Assembly: GCF_014646895.1 (NCBI RefSeq) | Contig: NZ_BMOD01000026.1 | Coordinates: forward strand, 5,018-69,017 | Direction of reading: 5' to 3' | Source: Deinococcus roseus | Lineage (GTDB): Bacteria > Deinococcota > Deinococci > Deinococcales > Deinococcaceae | DNA: 64,000 bases | Shown here: in pieces, positions 16,182 to 24,919 of the stretch | How the letters are laid out: each line of letters starts with the position of its first letter | How positions within the stretch are numbered: the stretch's first letter is position 1 | Notes under the pieces: generated by a model | Databases searched by the model: none | What the model was told of the DNA's origin: nothing | What the model saw: only the letters and a program-made list of their open reading frames with translations | Position numbers and translations under genes: made by a program

Positions 16182-18509
16182 TTACGGCTGCAGGGTCAGC
16201 CCCTGCCCGCCCTCAAAAGACTTCATGGGCAGGTATTCCCCGCTGCGCCACAACGGTGAGAGGTCGGCGTAATGGGCACTGAAGACGTTGCCGCTCTGGC
16301 CCAGCGAGAACACAAAGAGGCTGTTGTCCATGTTGGAGAGGTCCACAATCTGGCGGTAACTGGCCCCGTGGTCCTGCAGGTAGGTCTTCTGGTTGTAGCT
16401 GCCCACATTGACGGTATAAAGCCCACCAGGGGTGGAGGTTTCCCGGTTGAAGATCCAGCCCACCTGTTTGTTGTCCTTAAACACGTGGGCACTGAGGGCC
16501 TTGTGCAGTTTGCCCCACTGCCAGTTGTTCTGGTTGTCTCCCAGGCGTTCTGAGATGTCCTTCAGGGCGTTTTCCAGACTGACACTGAGGTATTCGGCGC
16601 AGTTCTGGCTCTGGGGGCCTTTGCAGTACATGCCCTCGTTTTGCAGCTGGCCCAGAATGAAGTAAGGGTGCCTGCGTTCGGTCACGAAAGGCAGTTCGTC
16701 TGTGACCATGTAGGAGAGCTGCTTGTACCATGCAGCAAAGATGGTGGAGGCGGTGCTGTCCTGGGTCTGGAAACCATCCCAGTTCTTGAGGGTCTCCAGG
16801 GCTTGTTTTGCAGCTTCACTGCGGGTCTGGGTTTGCAGCAGGAGAGGCTTGAGGTCCTGAAACACCAGGCTGTAGGTGTCGTTCTGGATCTGCTTGAAGG
16901 ACTCCACGGTGTGTCTGGGGGTTTCCTGCAGCAGTTGCTCAATGCGGGCTTTGCGGTAACGGGTGGCAAACATCTCATCTGAGCCCAGAGGATAAAGGTA
17001 GCCATCTGGAACAGGTCTCTCGTTGGCTGTGGCGATGTAGCCCTTCTCGGGGTTGTACACGTGGGGAAGCTGCTCGAAGGGGATGTAGCCCGTCCAGTCT
17101 TTGTCCCCAGAAACGGGTTCACTGCCATCCCAGCCGTCCCGGAGGGGAATTTTTCCGGGGGCGTAGTATCCGATGTTGCCGTCCACATCGGCATACAGGA
17201 AGTTCTGGGTGGGCGTGACGTACAGCTTCAAAGCCCCGGTGAAGTCCTGCCAGTTCTGGGCGTAATTCAGCCCGATGAAAGCATCCATTGTGGTGTCTGC
17301 GGGTTGCAGGGCAGTCCATTTCAGGCTGACCACCTGACCCAGGCTTTTTGCATCTTCATTGATGTCGCTGATGATGGGGCCGTGTTTGCTTTCCCGCACT
17401 TTCAAAGTGACATCGGGCTGGCCTTTGACCTTGATGGTCTCCGTGCGTTCGGTGAGGGGGGTGCCTGCAGGTTCCACAAAAAGGTCCTGCACATCTGGTG
17501 CGGTGTTGGTCACGGCCCAGCTGATGCGGTCGTTGCGTCCAATCACCACGGCAGGAAGTCCAGGAATGGTGCCTCCAATGGCATGCAGGGTGGGTCCCTG
17601 AATTTCAGCCATGTACCAGAGGGCCGGAGCACTTAAGGAAAGGTGGGGATCGTCTGCCAGCAAGGGTTTCCCAGAAGCAGTACGGGTGCCAGAGACCACC
17701 CAGTTGTTGGAACCCTTGTCTGGCACCTTCTCCATGCCCAGGCTTTTTTGCACATCCAGCAGGGCTGTCAGGGTGTTCAGGGTTCTTGGGGTGAGGGCAA
17801 CCGGGGCATCTGTTGCCACAGGTTCCTTGTAAATCTGCTCTTTTTTCAATTCATCTGCACTCAGGATGGTGGGGTCTGAGTCGGGGATGGGGGCAAAGAA
17901 CTGCTTCAGGCCCTCCTCGCCCAGTTTGGCCCGCACCTGAGCAGCCAGGATTTCATCGTCCCAGTTGCCCCCCAGATCGAAAGCCATCATTTTGGCCCAG
18001 CTTAAGGTGTCGATGGCGGTCCAGGGTTCGGGTTTGTAGCCCAGCAGCGTGAATTCCAGGGGCAGCTTTCTGGTGGCGAGGTAGGCATTCACTCCTCCGG
18101 TGTAGGCCAGCACAATCTGCTTGGAGCGCTCAGAGAGGGCAGGGTACGCTTCCTGGGTGGCTTTGTAGAAACCCCAGGTGCGCAGAAATTTGTCCTGGGG
18201 CAGCACGCTCTCTCCAATCACTTCAGAGAGGCGACCTGCTGCCACCCGACGCTGGAAATCCATCTGCCAGATGCGGTCCTGGGCATGCACGTAACCCAGT
18301 GCAAAAATGGCATCCAGATCGCTGTTTCTGGCTTTGATGTGTGGGACACCGTAACTGTCCCAGCTGATTCTGACTTCCCCACTGAGGCCCTGCAGTTTCA
18401 GGTCCCCGGTTTTGGGCGTGTAGGTCTGGTAATACAGGTACCCGATGGCGGCTGCCACCAGGATGAGCAGCAGCAGAAAAATCCAGCCAATGCCGCGAAG
18501 TAGACGCAT
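16182..18509 (-). CDS. penicillin-acylase-family N-terminal-nucleophile hydrolase
   Basis: 775 residues. An N-terminal hydrophobic anchor (about residues 8-28) is followed by the small-subunit motif WDSYGVPHIKA and ALGYVHAQDRIWQMDFQRRVAAGRLSE. The autocleavage site and nucleophile Ser are in DKGSNNWVVSG, followed by KPLLADDPHLSLSAPALWYM, which is typical of the large subunit. Members cleave amide bonds of N-acyl compounds, including beta-lactams and acyl-homoserine lactones; the substrate here cannot be told. It is probably exported and membrane-attached. ATG 18509 follows AGAGGAGGAAC; a longer frame to 18530 is weaker. Confidence 0.9.
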   Translation of the reverse strand: MRLLRGIGWIFLLLLILVAAAIGYLYYQTYTPKTGDLKLQGLSGEVRISWDSYGVPHIKARNSDLDAIFALGYVHAQDRIWQMDFQRRVAAGRLSEVIGESVLPQDKFLRTWGFYKATQEAYPALSERSKQIVLAYTGGVNAYLATRKLPLEFTLLGYKPEPWTAIDTLSWAKMMAFDLGGNWDDEILAAQVRAKLGEEGLKQFFAPIPDSDPTILSADELKKEQIYKEPVATDAPVALTPRTLNTLTALLDVQKSLGMEKVPDKGSNNWVVSGTRTASGKPLLADDPHLSLSAPALWYMAEIQGPTLHAIGGTIPGLPAVVIGRNDRISWAVTNTAPDVQDLFVEPAGTPLTERTETIKVKGQPDVTLKVRESKHGPIISDINEDAKSLGQVVSLKWTALQPADTTMDAFIGLNYAQNWQDFTGALKLYVTPTQNFLYADVDGNIGYYAPGKIPLRDGWDGSEPVSGDKDWTGYIPFEQLPHVYNPEKGYIATANERPVPDGYLYPLGSDEMFATRYRKARIEQLLQETPRHTVESFKQIQNDTYSLVFQDLKPLLLQTQTRSEAAKQALETLKNWDGFQTQDSTASTIFAAWYKQLSYMVTDELPFVTERRHPYFILGQLQNEGMYCKGPQSQNCAEYLSVSLENALKDISERLGDNQNNWQWGKLHKALSAHVFKDNKQVGWIFNRETSTPGGLYTVNVGSYNQKTYLQDHGASYRQIVDLSNMDNSLFVFSLGQSGNVFSAHYADLSPLWRSGEYLPMKSFEGGQGLTLQP

Positions 18510-18884
18510 GTTCCTCCTCTGGTCCTGCATGGATGAAAGGCAAGCGGACCACCTTCAAAGGTCCATTGTGCACATTCACCAGTTCGATGGGCCCATCATA
18601 CGAAATCTGGCAAGGCTGTTGCACCGGGTCCAAATCGGAGGGCTTCTGGCGGGCATCCAGCAGGATGAGCAGTTTGCTGGTTTTCAAGCGTCCCGTGCCC
18701 TCAAGCGTGACCAGAGAAATGGAAACCAGCTGAACCCTGGGTGTACCATGACAGGCCGTTGACCCTCCTCTGGGTTCAGCTGACTTGAGGATGATTTTCT
18801 GCTGAAAAACTAATGGTCTCTATTTTTCTGCGCCAGCACTGGGTTTTTTGACCCTTACACTTACACCAACCCAATTGCCATAAA
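18510..18884. other. intergenic region between acylase and nrdJ
   Basis: No confident gene. A minus-strand frame through here reads protein-like for about 60 codons but has no good start and runs into the acylase gene, so I left it out. The right half is AT-rich and holds the nrdJ control region. Confidence 0.4.
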
Positions 18885-18900
18885 GCATCATATATAGACT
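18885..18900. promoter_or_regulatory. NrdR-box-like site 1
   Basis: GCATCATATATAGACT matches the NrdR consensus (ACACWATATATWGTGT) at about 11 of 16 positions. A second weaker site begins 31 bp downstream, the spacing usual for tandem NrdR boxes. Confidence 0.5.
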
Positions 18901-18915
18901 GTCAAGACTTGCGCA

Positions 18916-18931
18916 GTACCGTATTTAGTAT
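18916..18931. promoter_or_regulatory. NrdR-box-like site 2
   Basis: GTACCGTATTTAGTAT matches the NrdR consensus at about 10 of 16 positions and lies three helical turns from site 1. Confidence 0.4.
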
Positions 18932-18953
18932 TAAAGTATCAGCAACACAGATG

Positions 18954-18998
18954 AAAACCCAGAGGCTTGCAGAGATGCGGCCTTTTGGGTTTTTAATT
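18954..18998 (+). terminator. terminator-like hairpin in the nrdJ leader
   Basis: AAAACCCA / TGGGTTTT with an inner GAGGC / GCCTT stem and a TTTAATTT tail, about 80 bases before the nrdJ start. It may be an attenuator. Confidence 0.5.
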
Positions 18999-19074
18999 TG
19001 TCAAAATTCAGACTTTGCATAAAACGTAACAAAGTCTTGTTGTCCGTCAGCGACCATTCACCAAGGAGCACTCC

Positions 19075-22047
19075 ATGACCCAACTTGAGAACCGCACCCT
19101 CAGCCAATTCGACGACAACGCCCAGCACATCGCAAAACGCCAGTACATGCAGCCCGGAGACCAGAACATCGCCGGGATGTTCGAGCGGATTGCCAGGTGG
19201 GTGGCCAGTGCAGAGCCTGTCGAGGCCCGGGAAAAGTGGACTCAGGTGTATTTTGACCTCATGGCAGAGAAAAAATTCTGCCCCGGAGGAAGGGTGCTGG
19301 CCGGAGCAGGCACCCAGCACGGCAACGTGCTGAACTGCTTCGTGCAGGGAGCCACCGAGCACGACCCCTCCAGCTTTGAAGGCGTGATGGAAGTCGCCAG
19401 AAAACTCGCCCTGGTGACCAAGGTGGGCGGCGGCAACGGGGTGAACCTGGACGTGTACACCCCCAGAGGCGTGAACACCCGCTCTGATCAGGGCGTGCGG
19501 GGCTGGACCTACATGAGCGCCACCCACGCAGATGTGCAGGACTTCATTGAAGGCATGATGCGTCCGCCCACCCAGCCAGACGGTGAAAAACAACCCATGG
19601 CGATCCGCAACTGGACCCGCGTGATTTACGGGACCAGCATCCCCATGGACCTGATCACCCTGGCCCGCCAGAACGGGGTCGCTGTGGTGCGCAGCCTGCC
19701 CGAAGGCGTGCTGCCAGTTCAAGACGACATGGGAAGCATTGTGGACGCTGCCAGGGCCGTTGCAGAGACCGCCAAGGTGGGCATCGAACCCCGCATTGAC
19801 CTGACCCCCTTGCGTGCAGAAGGCAGTCCCATCAAAGGCTCCGGGGGCACCTCCTCCGGTCCGGTGAGCTTCCTGGTGGAACTGTTTGACAACTTCCTGG
19901 AGTGGGCCAATCTTGGTGCAGAGAACTCTGGACCCATCAACACCCTGCGTTACTGCTATGCGCCTGTTTTGCGTGTGGTGCGACAAGGAGGAACGAGAAG
20001 GGGCGCTGGGATGGCCACCATTTCCATTGAGCACCCCGATGTGCTGGACTTCCTGACCGCCAAGGACCTGGACCGGGAAGCTGCAGAAGGCGACATCAGC
20101 ACCTTCAACATCTCCATTCTGGTCAGCAACCGCTTCTGGGACGTGCTGCAGGCTGGAGGCCTCTGGGAGATTGCGGCCCAGGAGGTGCCCGGAAAATACT
20201 ACATCCAGCCCCTCCACGAGAAATACGAAGGCAAATACGCCGAGCTTCCCGTGCGGGACATCGATGGGGCCAAAGGCGTGCCCTATTACGATGGCGGCAT
20301 CCCTGCCCAGTGGATCTGGGACCAGATTGCCGAGCATGCCTGGAGCACCGGTGAACCCGGCCTGATCTTCGTGGACCGCATCAACGAATTCAGCGCCCTG
20401 AAAGACCTCGGGGACCGCTACCAGATCAAGAGCACCAACCCCTGCGGAGAGATCCCCCTGACCGTGGGTGAACCCTGCGACCTCGGGGCCATCAACCTTG
20501 CAGCCTACGTGAAAAACAGCAGCTTTGACTTCGCTGAATTCCGTCAGGATGTGCGCAAGTGCGTGCGTTTCCTGGATGATGTGCTTGACGTGAACGTATT
20601 CGCCCTGGAAGACAACCGCGTTGCAAGCCAGACCCTGCGCCGCCTCGGTCTGGGTGTGATGGGCCTGGCAGATGCCCTGATCAAGATGGGCCTGCGCTAC
20701 GACAACGAAGCCGGACGCGAAGCCATTTACGAGATCATGAGCGTCCTGCGCGAAGAATCCATTGCTGAAAGCGAGCGCCTTGGGGCAGATCGCGGCTACT
20801 ATGCCATCAGCCAGGACCCCCAGCACAAAGGCAAGATTCCCCACGCTCCCCGTCGCAATGTGGCCGTGCTGACCGTGGCCCCCACCGGAACCACCAGCAT
20901 GCTGATGGGCGTGTCCAGCGGCATCGAGCCTGTGTTCTCTCCCTTCATCTGGAGAAAGATCGGCAGCGAGTACAAGGCCCTGCTGCACCCCCTCTTTGTG
21001 GAACTGCTGGAAACCTACCCCGCTGCACCCGCCTTCGAGAAGAACGGCAAATGGGACTGGGACCGCATCACCGACGCTGTGAGCAACAACCACGGCAGCC
21101 TGCAGGGTCTGGACTTCATTCCTGAAGCCCTCCGTCAGGTCTTCGTGTGTGCCCACGACATCAAACCTGTGGAGCACGTTCGCATGCAGGGCACCGTTCA
21201 GCGGGCCTTTGATGCAGAGGGTTACGCTGGAAACTCCCTGAGCAAGACCATCAACCTGCCCAACGAAGCCACCGTGCAGGATGTGCAGGATGCCTACAAT
21301 GAGGCCTTTGTGACGGGTTGCAAAGGGATCACCGTGTATCGCGATGGGTCCCGCCAGTTCCAGGTGCTGAGCACAAGTAAAACGACCAAGAAGAAGGAAA
21401 CTGAGAGCACTGAAACGCCAGTGGCAGCTGCCGAGGGCCGAGAGCCGAGAGCCGAGGGCGAAAAGACCCAGGCTCCAGCAGCCCCTGTCTTCGTTCCTGG
21501 CAAGCCTGTGTTTGACCGCCCCAGCCGTCTGGAAGGCATCACCGACATGGTGAAACTGACCGATCCCTCCACCGGGCACCGCCGCAGTTTCCTGGTGACC
21601 ATCAACCACACCCAGGGGAAACCTGTGGAAGTGATTGTGACCTCTGGACGGGCCGGAGATGAAGCCAACGCCGACAGTGAAGCCCTCGGGCGTGTGGTGT
21701 CCATTGCCCTGCAATACGGGGTGCCTGCCGGTGCACTGGTGAAGACCCTGAGGGGCATCAACGGTGGGCTGTATGGCAGTTACAACGGCAGGCTGGTCGG
21801 GTCCAAGGCCGATCTGGTGGCCGTGGCCCTGGAGACCTTCAACAAGCCCACCCAGAAGATTGAGGTGGCACAGATCCAGGGCGCAAGCACCGATGCTGAC
21901 GTGTCAACAGGAGAAACCCTTATTGCTCACTCGGGGGACGCGGTTCAGACTGGAACCAGTGTTTGCCCGGTGTGTGACAGCAAAGCTCTGGTCCGTGAGG
22001 AAGGGTGCGTTAAGTGCCAGGCCTGCGGATATTCTAAGTGCGGGTGA
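19075..22047 (+). CDS. nrdJ: adenosylcobalamin-dependent class II ribonucleotide reductase
   Basis: A 990-residue enzyme that converts ribonucleotides to deoxyribonucleotides using B12. Visible features are FCPGGRVLAGAGTQHGNVLNC, GGGNGVNLD, TSSGPVSF, RQGGTRRGAGMATISIEHPDVLDF, NPCGEIPL (active-site Cys-Glu loop) and APTGTTSMLMGVSSGIEPVF. A C-terminal TSCPD-type domain and the redox-active Cys cluster CPVCDSKALVREEGCVKCQACGYSKCG-like tail follow. A low-complexity linker near residues 786-800 (EGREPRAEGEK) is encoded by a heptanucleotide repeat also found between genes elsewhere in the window. The start has AAGGAG seven bases upstream. NrdR-like boxes and a leader hairpin suggest control by dNTP status. 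Confidence 0.96.
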   Translation: MTQLENRTLSQFDDNAQHIAKRQYMQPGDQNIAGMFERIARWVASAEPVEAREKWTQVYFDLMAEKKFCPGGRVLAGAGTQHGNVLNCFVQGATEHDPSSFEGVMEVARKLALVTKVGGGNGVNLDVYTPRGVNTRSDQGVRGWTYMSATHADVQDFIEGMMRPPTQPDGEKQPMAIRNWTRVIYGTSIPMDLITLARQNGVAVVRSLPEGVLPVQDDMGSIVDAARAVAETAKVGIEPRIDLTPLRAEGSPIKGSGGTSSGPVSFLVELFDNFLEWANLGAENSGPINTLRYCYAPVLRVVRQGGTRRGAGMATISIEHPDVLDFLTAKDLDREAAEGDISTFNISILVSNRFWDVLQAGGLWEIAAQEVPGKYYIQPLHEKYEGKYAELPVRDIDGAKGVPYYDGGIPAQWIWDQIAEHAWSTGEPGLIFVDRINEFSALKDLGDRYQIKSTNPCGEIPLTVGEPCDLGAINLAAYVKNSSFDFAEFRQDVRKCVRFLDDVLDVNVFALEDNRVASQTLRRLGLGVMGLADALIKMGLRYDNEAGREAIYEIMSVLREESIAESERLGADRGYYAISQDPQHKGKIPHAPRRNVAVLTVAPTGTTSMLMGVSSGIEPVFSPFIWRKIGSEYKALLHPLFVELLETYPAAPAFEKNGKWDWDRITDAVSNNHGSLQGLDFIPEALRQVFVCAHDIKPVEHVRMQGTVQRAFDAEGYAGNSLSKTINLPNEATVQDVQDAYNEAFVTGCKGITVYRDGSRQFQVLSTSKTTKKKETESTETPVAAAEGREPRAEGEKTQAPAAPVFVPGKPVFDRPSRLEGITDMVKLTDPSTGHRRSFLVTINHTQGKPVEVIVTSGRAGDEANADSEALGRVVSIALQYGVPAGALVKTLRGINGGLYGSYNGRLVGSKADLVAVALETFNKPTQKIEVAQIQGASTDADVSTGETLIAHSGDAVQTGTSVCPVCDSKALVREEGCVKCQACGYSKCG
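21430..21464 (+). repeat. heptanucleotide repeat inside nrdJ
   Basis: Five 7-base units: GCCGAGG, GCCGAGA, GCCGAGA, GCCGAGG, GCGAAAA. The reverse complement gives the YCTCGGC units seen at 29061-29170. The 15-mer GCCGAGGGCGAAAAG recurs at 36402. Confidence 0.85.
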
Positions 22048-22056
22048 TTGCTTCGA

Positions 22057-22096
22057 GATTAGGATGCAGATTAAAATCTGCATCCTAATCTTATTA
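22057..22096 (+). terminator. nrdJ terminator
   Basis: A perfect 16-bp stem (GATTAGGATGCAGATT and its complement) with an AA loop, followed by TTATTAG. It marks the border to the AT-rich gene. Confidence 0.8.
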
Positions 22097-22202
22097 GTCG
22101 CTCTTAAAATATAAATTCTTATTGGATGCTATTTATTTAGTGAGTAGTTAATTTAAATTGGCCAAGAGAACCGATAATCTTTCTATGCCTTTGGAGGATG
22201 AG

Positions 22203-23819
22203 ATGGAACTGTTAAAATTGTTACTTGAGCATTTGACGGGTTTATCGCTTTTCATATTTTCCATAAGTGTTCTTCTTATAGTTATTTTTAATAAAAAGTC
22301 ATTGTCAAAACTTCTTGATAGACTAAGTAGAGTTGGAATTAAGGGAGGAAATACAGAATTTTCTATGGAAACTACTGGGCTAACAACTGCAGAGTCGATA
22401 GAGGAGAAGTCAGATAAAAATAAGGATTCAAAAAAAGTTCCCGAGATGGAGCCTGAAACTAAAAGAGAGATTGAATCAAATGAGCATAATAAAATGGTCC
22501 CTCAAGATGACGGGATAAAAACTGAGAATCTCAGCGAGATTGATTATTTAATGGATGTAAGAATGAGAATATACCAAAAACTAGAAGATAAAAAAACTAA
22601 TGAAGCTGAAGATATATATAAATCTGCAAGACAGAACCTTAAAGATCGTAATGAACTAGATTACAGAAAGCTTGAGGTATTCTTTATTTATCTAAAGTAT
22701 ATTTTTGGTCATGTTACAAGAGACAAATTAATGGAATTTAGAAATGATCCTTTGCTGGAAAAATATGCTTTGGAACTTAGTGTTTATGCTGCTAGATATC
22801 TAAAAGATGAAATTTCTGCCAGAGATTGCTCTAATGAGATACTATCTAAGTATACCGATAATGATTCAAAAATAGTAGCCTATGAAGGCTTAATATTCTT
22901 CTATTTGTCTGTAGGAAAAAAAGAAACGGAGGATTATATTGTAAAAATATATCAACAGAATGAAGGAAATACTGAAATACAATTAATGCTTTTGGAAAAA
23001 CTAATAGATATTAATAGAGACAATCATGCCCTTCGTTCATTGTTGAGTGAGAAATATATTAGCTTAAGTGCTTCAAATAGTGACCAAATATTTAATGCCG
23101 CATACTCTTATTCGAGTCTGGGGCTTAATCTGCTCTCACTGGCACACTATAAGAATCTTATCCTTATTGACGAAAATAATTCTGGCGCTTTGAACAATCT
23201 AGGAGTAGCTTATGAAAGACTTGGTATGAGATACATGAGCAGTATATATTATAAAAAGGCCTCCGAAAATAATAATACTTTGGGAGCGGCAAATTATGCA
23301 AATGGCTTATATTCAATTAGATATCTTGATGAAGCAGAAGAATACTTGAAAGAGCACGTTAAGATTGATAGTTCTCATGAGAACGCGTTCAATCTTTTAA
23401 AAAATATCAAGACAGAGAAAGATAAAGAAAAAGAAGAGTCGGCAAAATATGACGAAAAAGCTTTAAGATTGAGAAATAGAATTAAAGTAATTGCTGATCG
23501 TAATATAAGCGTTCCATACACAGAAGAAATTTTTGGTAATTGGATTCTGGGTAATACTGAAATAAAGTTCACAAAGTTTGACGATAAAATTACTAAATAC
23601 TCTATAATCACTGATGGTGAAGTTTATAAAGGAGACGTTACAGTTTTATATTCGGTGTTTTACTTGACTATTGGAAATAAAGCAGGAAATTTTTCTTTAC
23701 CGGATACTAACATATCAAGTGGAAATATAGTATTTTGTTATGTAGAAAGTATAAATGAGCTTAAAGTGGTGATTATTGATGGTATTGAGTTTATTGAAAG
23801 ATATTTTGTAAGGATCTAA
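22203..23819 (+). CDS. AT-rich, membrane-anchored helical-repeat protein of unknown function
   Basis: 538 residues. ATG 22203 follows GGAGG at five bases; the frame also allows TTG 22158 and ATG 22185. One TM helix (about residues 10-28, LSLFIFSISVLLIVIF) is followed by KKSLSKLLDRLSRVGIKG, a charged low-complexity stretch (about 60-120), a long alpha-helical region with TPR-like units (ALNNLGVAYERLGMRYMSSIYYKKA, AANYANGLYSIRYLDEAEEYL) and a beta-rich C-terminal domain of about 100 residues. Base composition is far lower in GC than all neighbours and ATA, AGA and TTA codons abound, so it was probably acquired. No known family is recognised; the build resembles some orphan defence-island proteins, but there is no direct evidence for that role. 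Confidence 0.85.
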   Translation: MELLKLLLEHLTGLSLFIFSISVLLIVIFNKKSLSKLLDRLSRVGIKGGNTEFSMETTGLTTAESIEEKSDKNKDSKKVPEMEPETKREIESNEHNKMVPQDDGIKTENLSEIDYLMDVRMRIYQKLEDKKTNEAEDIYKSARQNLKDRNELDYRKLEVFFIYLKYIFGHVTRDKLMEFRNDPLLEKYALELSVYAARYLKDEISARDCSNEILSKYTDNDSKIVAYEGLIFFYLSVGKKETEDYIVKIYQQNEGNTEIQLMLLEKLIDINRDNHALRSLLSEKYISLSASNSDQIFNAAYSYSSLGLNLLSLAHYKNLILIDENNSGALNNLGVAYERLGMRYMSSIYYKKASENNNTLGAANYANGLYSIRYLDEAEEYLKEHVKIDSSHENAFNLLKNIKTEKDKEKEESAKYDEKALRLRNRIKVIADRNISVPYTEEIFGNWILGNTEIKFTKFDDKITKYSIITDGEVYKGDVTVLYSVFYLTIGNKAGNFSLPDTNISSGNIVFCYVESINELKVVIIDGIEFIERYFVRI

Positions 23820-23889
23820 TTTATGTAAAAATTGTTGATGCTAGTAGATCATTTAGCAATTGTCTATAAAGAGCGTATAATTAGATCAC

Positions 23890-24246
23890 CTAGTTTAAAA
23901 GAGTGAGTTTTATTTGTGTCATTCGATACTGTATTTCATCAAACTCTCCTAAGCTAAAACCACTCTGAATAGAGCCTTGCTGCCAACGTCGAACTCGGCG
24001 AGACCCTTGCACCAGCTTTTGCAAAATCTGAAACGACAGAAGATCCAGTGTCACTTCACCGTATTTCTGGACCTGATCCCTGAAGTGCAGGACCAGAACA
24101 GTGCCAGCTTCCTGCCCCACCCTCATAACCTCCTTAGTCTGATCCTTGATGTGGTTCAGGCATGTGATGAAACTCCAGGCCAGTGCATTTGCCTGCTGGG
24201 AGGGGAGAACAAGACGGATGTGCTGTTTTTCGGGAAGGATGTGCAT
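23890..24246 (-). CDS. hypothetical protein, 118 aa, second gene of a pair
   Basis: I recognise no family. Reading: HIRLVLPSQQANALAWSFITCLNHIKDQTKE, then GTVLVLHFRDQVQKYGEVTLDLLSFQILQKLVQGSRR, a mixed alpha/beta profile of small single-domain proteins. It starts 8 bases after the stop of the 161-residue gene, so both are probably one transcript. Its ribosome site is weak (GGAGG lies about 20 bases upstream inside the first gene). Such pairs in accessory regions are sometimes immunity proteins, but that is only a guess. Confidence 0.55.
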   Translation of the reverse strand: MHILPEKQHIRLVLPSQQANALAWSFITCLNHIKDQTKEVMRVGQEAGTVLVLHFRDQVQKYGEVTLDLLSFQILQKLVQGSRRVRRWQQGSIQSGFSLGEFDEIQYRMTQIKLTLLN

Positions 24247-24254
24247 GAAGGTGG

Positions 24255-24740
24255 TTATGGGGATCTGGCCTCCTGGGTGATTTTCTGTACCCTGCTCTGC
24301 AAGAGATTTAGAAGGCTCTGATGTTTGCTGTAACTGAGTGCCAGATTTTCAGAAAGCAGGCTGGCTTCGGAGGAGGACAGCAGAGCATGATCTAAGGTGT
24401 GCTCGATCCAATGGTCAAATGCTTCAGATTGAAGGGCATGTTTCAGAACCAGATCGAACCAGAAACCTCTGGTTCTGGTGTGCAGCAAAACATCCATCAC
24501 AGCAGCAAACATCTCAGGCTGATCAATGTGAAACTCCACGAAACCCAGCAGGCGATCATTCAATTCTGGATGGGTGTCAGTTTGAAGCACTGGCTGCAGT
24601 AAGAGCTCCAGATCTTCTGGGGTCAGATCATCCAGATGGTGGCACAATTCTTCGTAGGTTTCCCAGAGCAAGGGATACTGGCTTTCGTCGTTGTAAAGGT
24701 TCAACTGGGTGAGAATCTGGATCAATTCAGGTCTGTCCAT
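24255..24740 (-). CDS. hypothetical protein, 161 aa (immunity-protein-like build)
   Basis: An all-helical acidic protein: LIQILTQLNLYN, LLWETYEELCHHLDDLTPEDLELLLQPVL, LLGFVEFHIDQPEMFAAVMDVLLHTRTRGFWFDLVLKHAL. The run of Leu-rich helices with acidic surface resembles small immunity proteins such as the Imm30 type, but I cannot confirm this. It starts at ATG 24740 behind AAGGTGAAAAGAG and is the first gene of a two-gene minus-strand unit. It diverges from repeat element A, whose promoter begins 43 bases away. Confidence 0.65.
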   Translation of the reverse strand: MDRPELIQILTQLNLYNDESQYPLLWETYEELCHHLDDLTPEDLELLLQPVLQTDTHPELNDRLLGFVEFHIDQPEMFAAVMDVLLHTRTRGFWFDLVLKHALQSEAFDHWIEHTLDHALLSSSEASLLSENLALSYSKHQSLLNLLQSRVQKITQEARSP

Positions 24741-24782
24741 GCGCTCTTTTCACCTTACCGTACAGGATGGCTGTGGTTATGC

Positions 24783-24880
24783 TTGACGAATAATGCATAA
24801 CGGTATACACTGTTTATATCAGTCGCCCATAGAGGCGAATTTTTTGTTTTGGCCCTTAGCGTGTGCTGGGGGTTCTTTTT
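24783..24880 (+). ncRNA. promoter-hairpin-T-tract element, copy A
   Basis: TTGACG, 17 bases, TACACT. Shortly after the expected start comes TCGCC-CATAGA-GGCGA followed by the conserved string AATTTTTTGTTTTGG, then a second hairpin (CCCTTAGC / GCTGGGGG, with G-T pairs) and GGTTCTTTTT. It predicts either a ~35-nt RNA ending at the first T-tract or a ~70-nt RNA ending at the second. It lies between divergent and convergent genes, with no ORF inside. Confidence 0.7.
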
Positions 24881-24919
24881 ATGGATTGGAGCCCCAGAGG
24901 TCACAAATCAAACCTGAGA

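Noticed and set aside
18223..18687. Minus-strand frame reading KTSKLLILLDARQKPSDLDP upstream of the acylase gene
   Set aside because: About 60 codons look protein-like and the frame even extends upstream, but there is only a TTG start, no ribosome site, and it runs 287 bases into the acylase gene in another frame.
18931..21714. Very long open frame antisense to nrdJ
   Set aside because: It mirrors the codon pattern of nrdJ (His/Gly/Val-rich product), has no ribosome site and no recognisable domain. The same applies to long antisense frames opposite the subtilase/TPR genes (12424-14505) and pheT (41921-44119).
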